Part shown: positions 14,035 through 14,052 of the stretch, in pieces
Layout: each line of letters opens with the position of its first letter
Numbering within the stretch: the first letter of the stretch is position 1
From: an uncultured Collinsella sp.
GTDB taxonomy: Bacteria > Actinomycetota > Coriobacteriia > Coriobacteriales > Coriobacteriaceae
DNA: 14,052 nucleotides
NCBI GenBank assembly: GCA_900538305.1
Contig: UPXY01000037.1
Coordinates: forward strand, 1-14,052
Direction of reading: 5' to 3'
The notes under the pieces: model-generated
The model's input: the letters and a program-made list of their open reading frames with translations, nothing else
The model's database searches: none
Told to the model about the DNA's origin: nothing
Program-made: the position numbers and the translations under genes

Positions 14035-14049
14035 GCTGCCACAGGCAGC
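14035..14049. repeat. Perfect hairpin at the right edge
   Basis: GCTGCC, loop ACA, GGCAGC form a 6-bp stem. On the minus strand no T-run follows directly, so it is not a clear terminator. It may belong to the 3' end of an upstream gene outside the window. Confidence 0.35.
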
Positions 14050-14052
14050 CGC

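Noticed and set aside
13893..14042. 50-residue N-terminal extension of RNase R
   Set aside because: Low-complexity sequence from a G-rich gap, no family match, and a strong ribosome binding site supports ATG 13892.
13946..14052. Possible C-terminal end of an upstream gene in another frame at the right edge
   Set aside because: The frame stops at TGA near 13946 but codes a Gly/Ala-rich string across the G-run with no recognisable family; too little is visible.

Overview
This window is a GC-rich bacterial chromosome segment in which every gene I can support lies on the minus strand, so it reads from the high-coordinate end to the low end. Gene content, protein style and base composition suggest an anaerobic actinobacterium of the class Coriobacteriia, Collinsella-like; this is an inference from overall resemblance, not proven by any single marker. 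Nothing looks like an integrated phage, insertion sequence, tRNA, rRNA or CRISPR array.

Layout in transcription order (right to left). (1) RNA quality control, 13892-10396: RNase R (rnr), a TPR-type protein of unknown function, and smpB. The TPR gene and smpB overlap by 8 nt. RNase R and SmpB both serve trans-translation and clearance of non-stop mRNA. (2) Small redox pair, 10267-9490: a flavin reductase of the Hrb type and a very short rubredoxin. These two modules are fused in high-molecular-weight rubredoxins; here they are separate neighbours, each with a putative promoter, and a strong terminator closes the pair. (3) A cytoplasmic GH13 alpha-amylase-family enzyme, 9374-7983. (4) DNA repair and stringent response, 7726-2028: a RecJ exonuclease fused to a RecQ-like helicase (1114 aa), followed after 8 nt by a bifunctional RelA/SpoT (p)ppGpp enzyme whose ribosome binding site lies over the recJ stop codon. 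(5) A 177-nt gap holding a nested inverted repeat with a terminator hairpin in its centre, then a glyoxalase-II-like metallo-beta-lactamase-fold hydrolase, 1844-1167. (6) Class II fructose-bisphosphate aldolase (fba), 1014-148, with a strong terminator at 120-83.

Most genes are housekeeping. The unusual points are the RecJ-RecQ fusion (helicase apparently placed inside the RecJ architecture) and its coupling to rel, a structured leader before that operon, the 96-bp nested inverted repeat after rel, the split flavin reductase/rubredoxin pair, and the TPR gene set between rnr and smpB. Several start codons were reset from Shine-Dalgarno spacing: GTG at 1844, ATG at 9374, 9633, 10866 and 13892. 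No gap between genes exceeds 300 bases; the largest are 7727-7982 (256 nt), 1851-2027 (177 nt) and the right edge 13893-14052 (160 nt).
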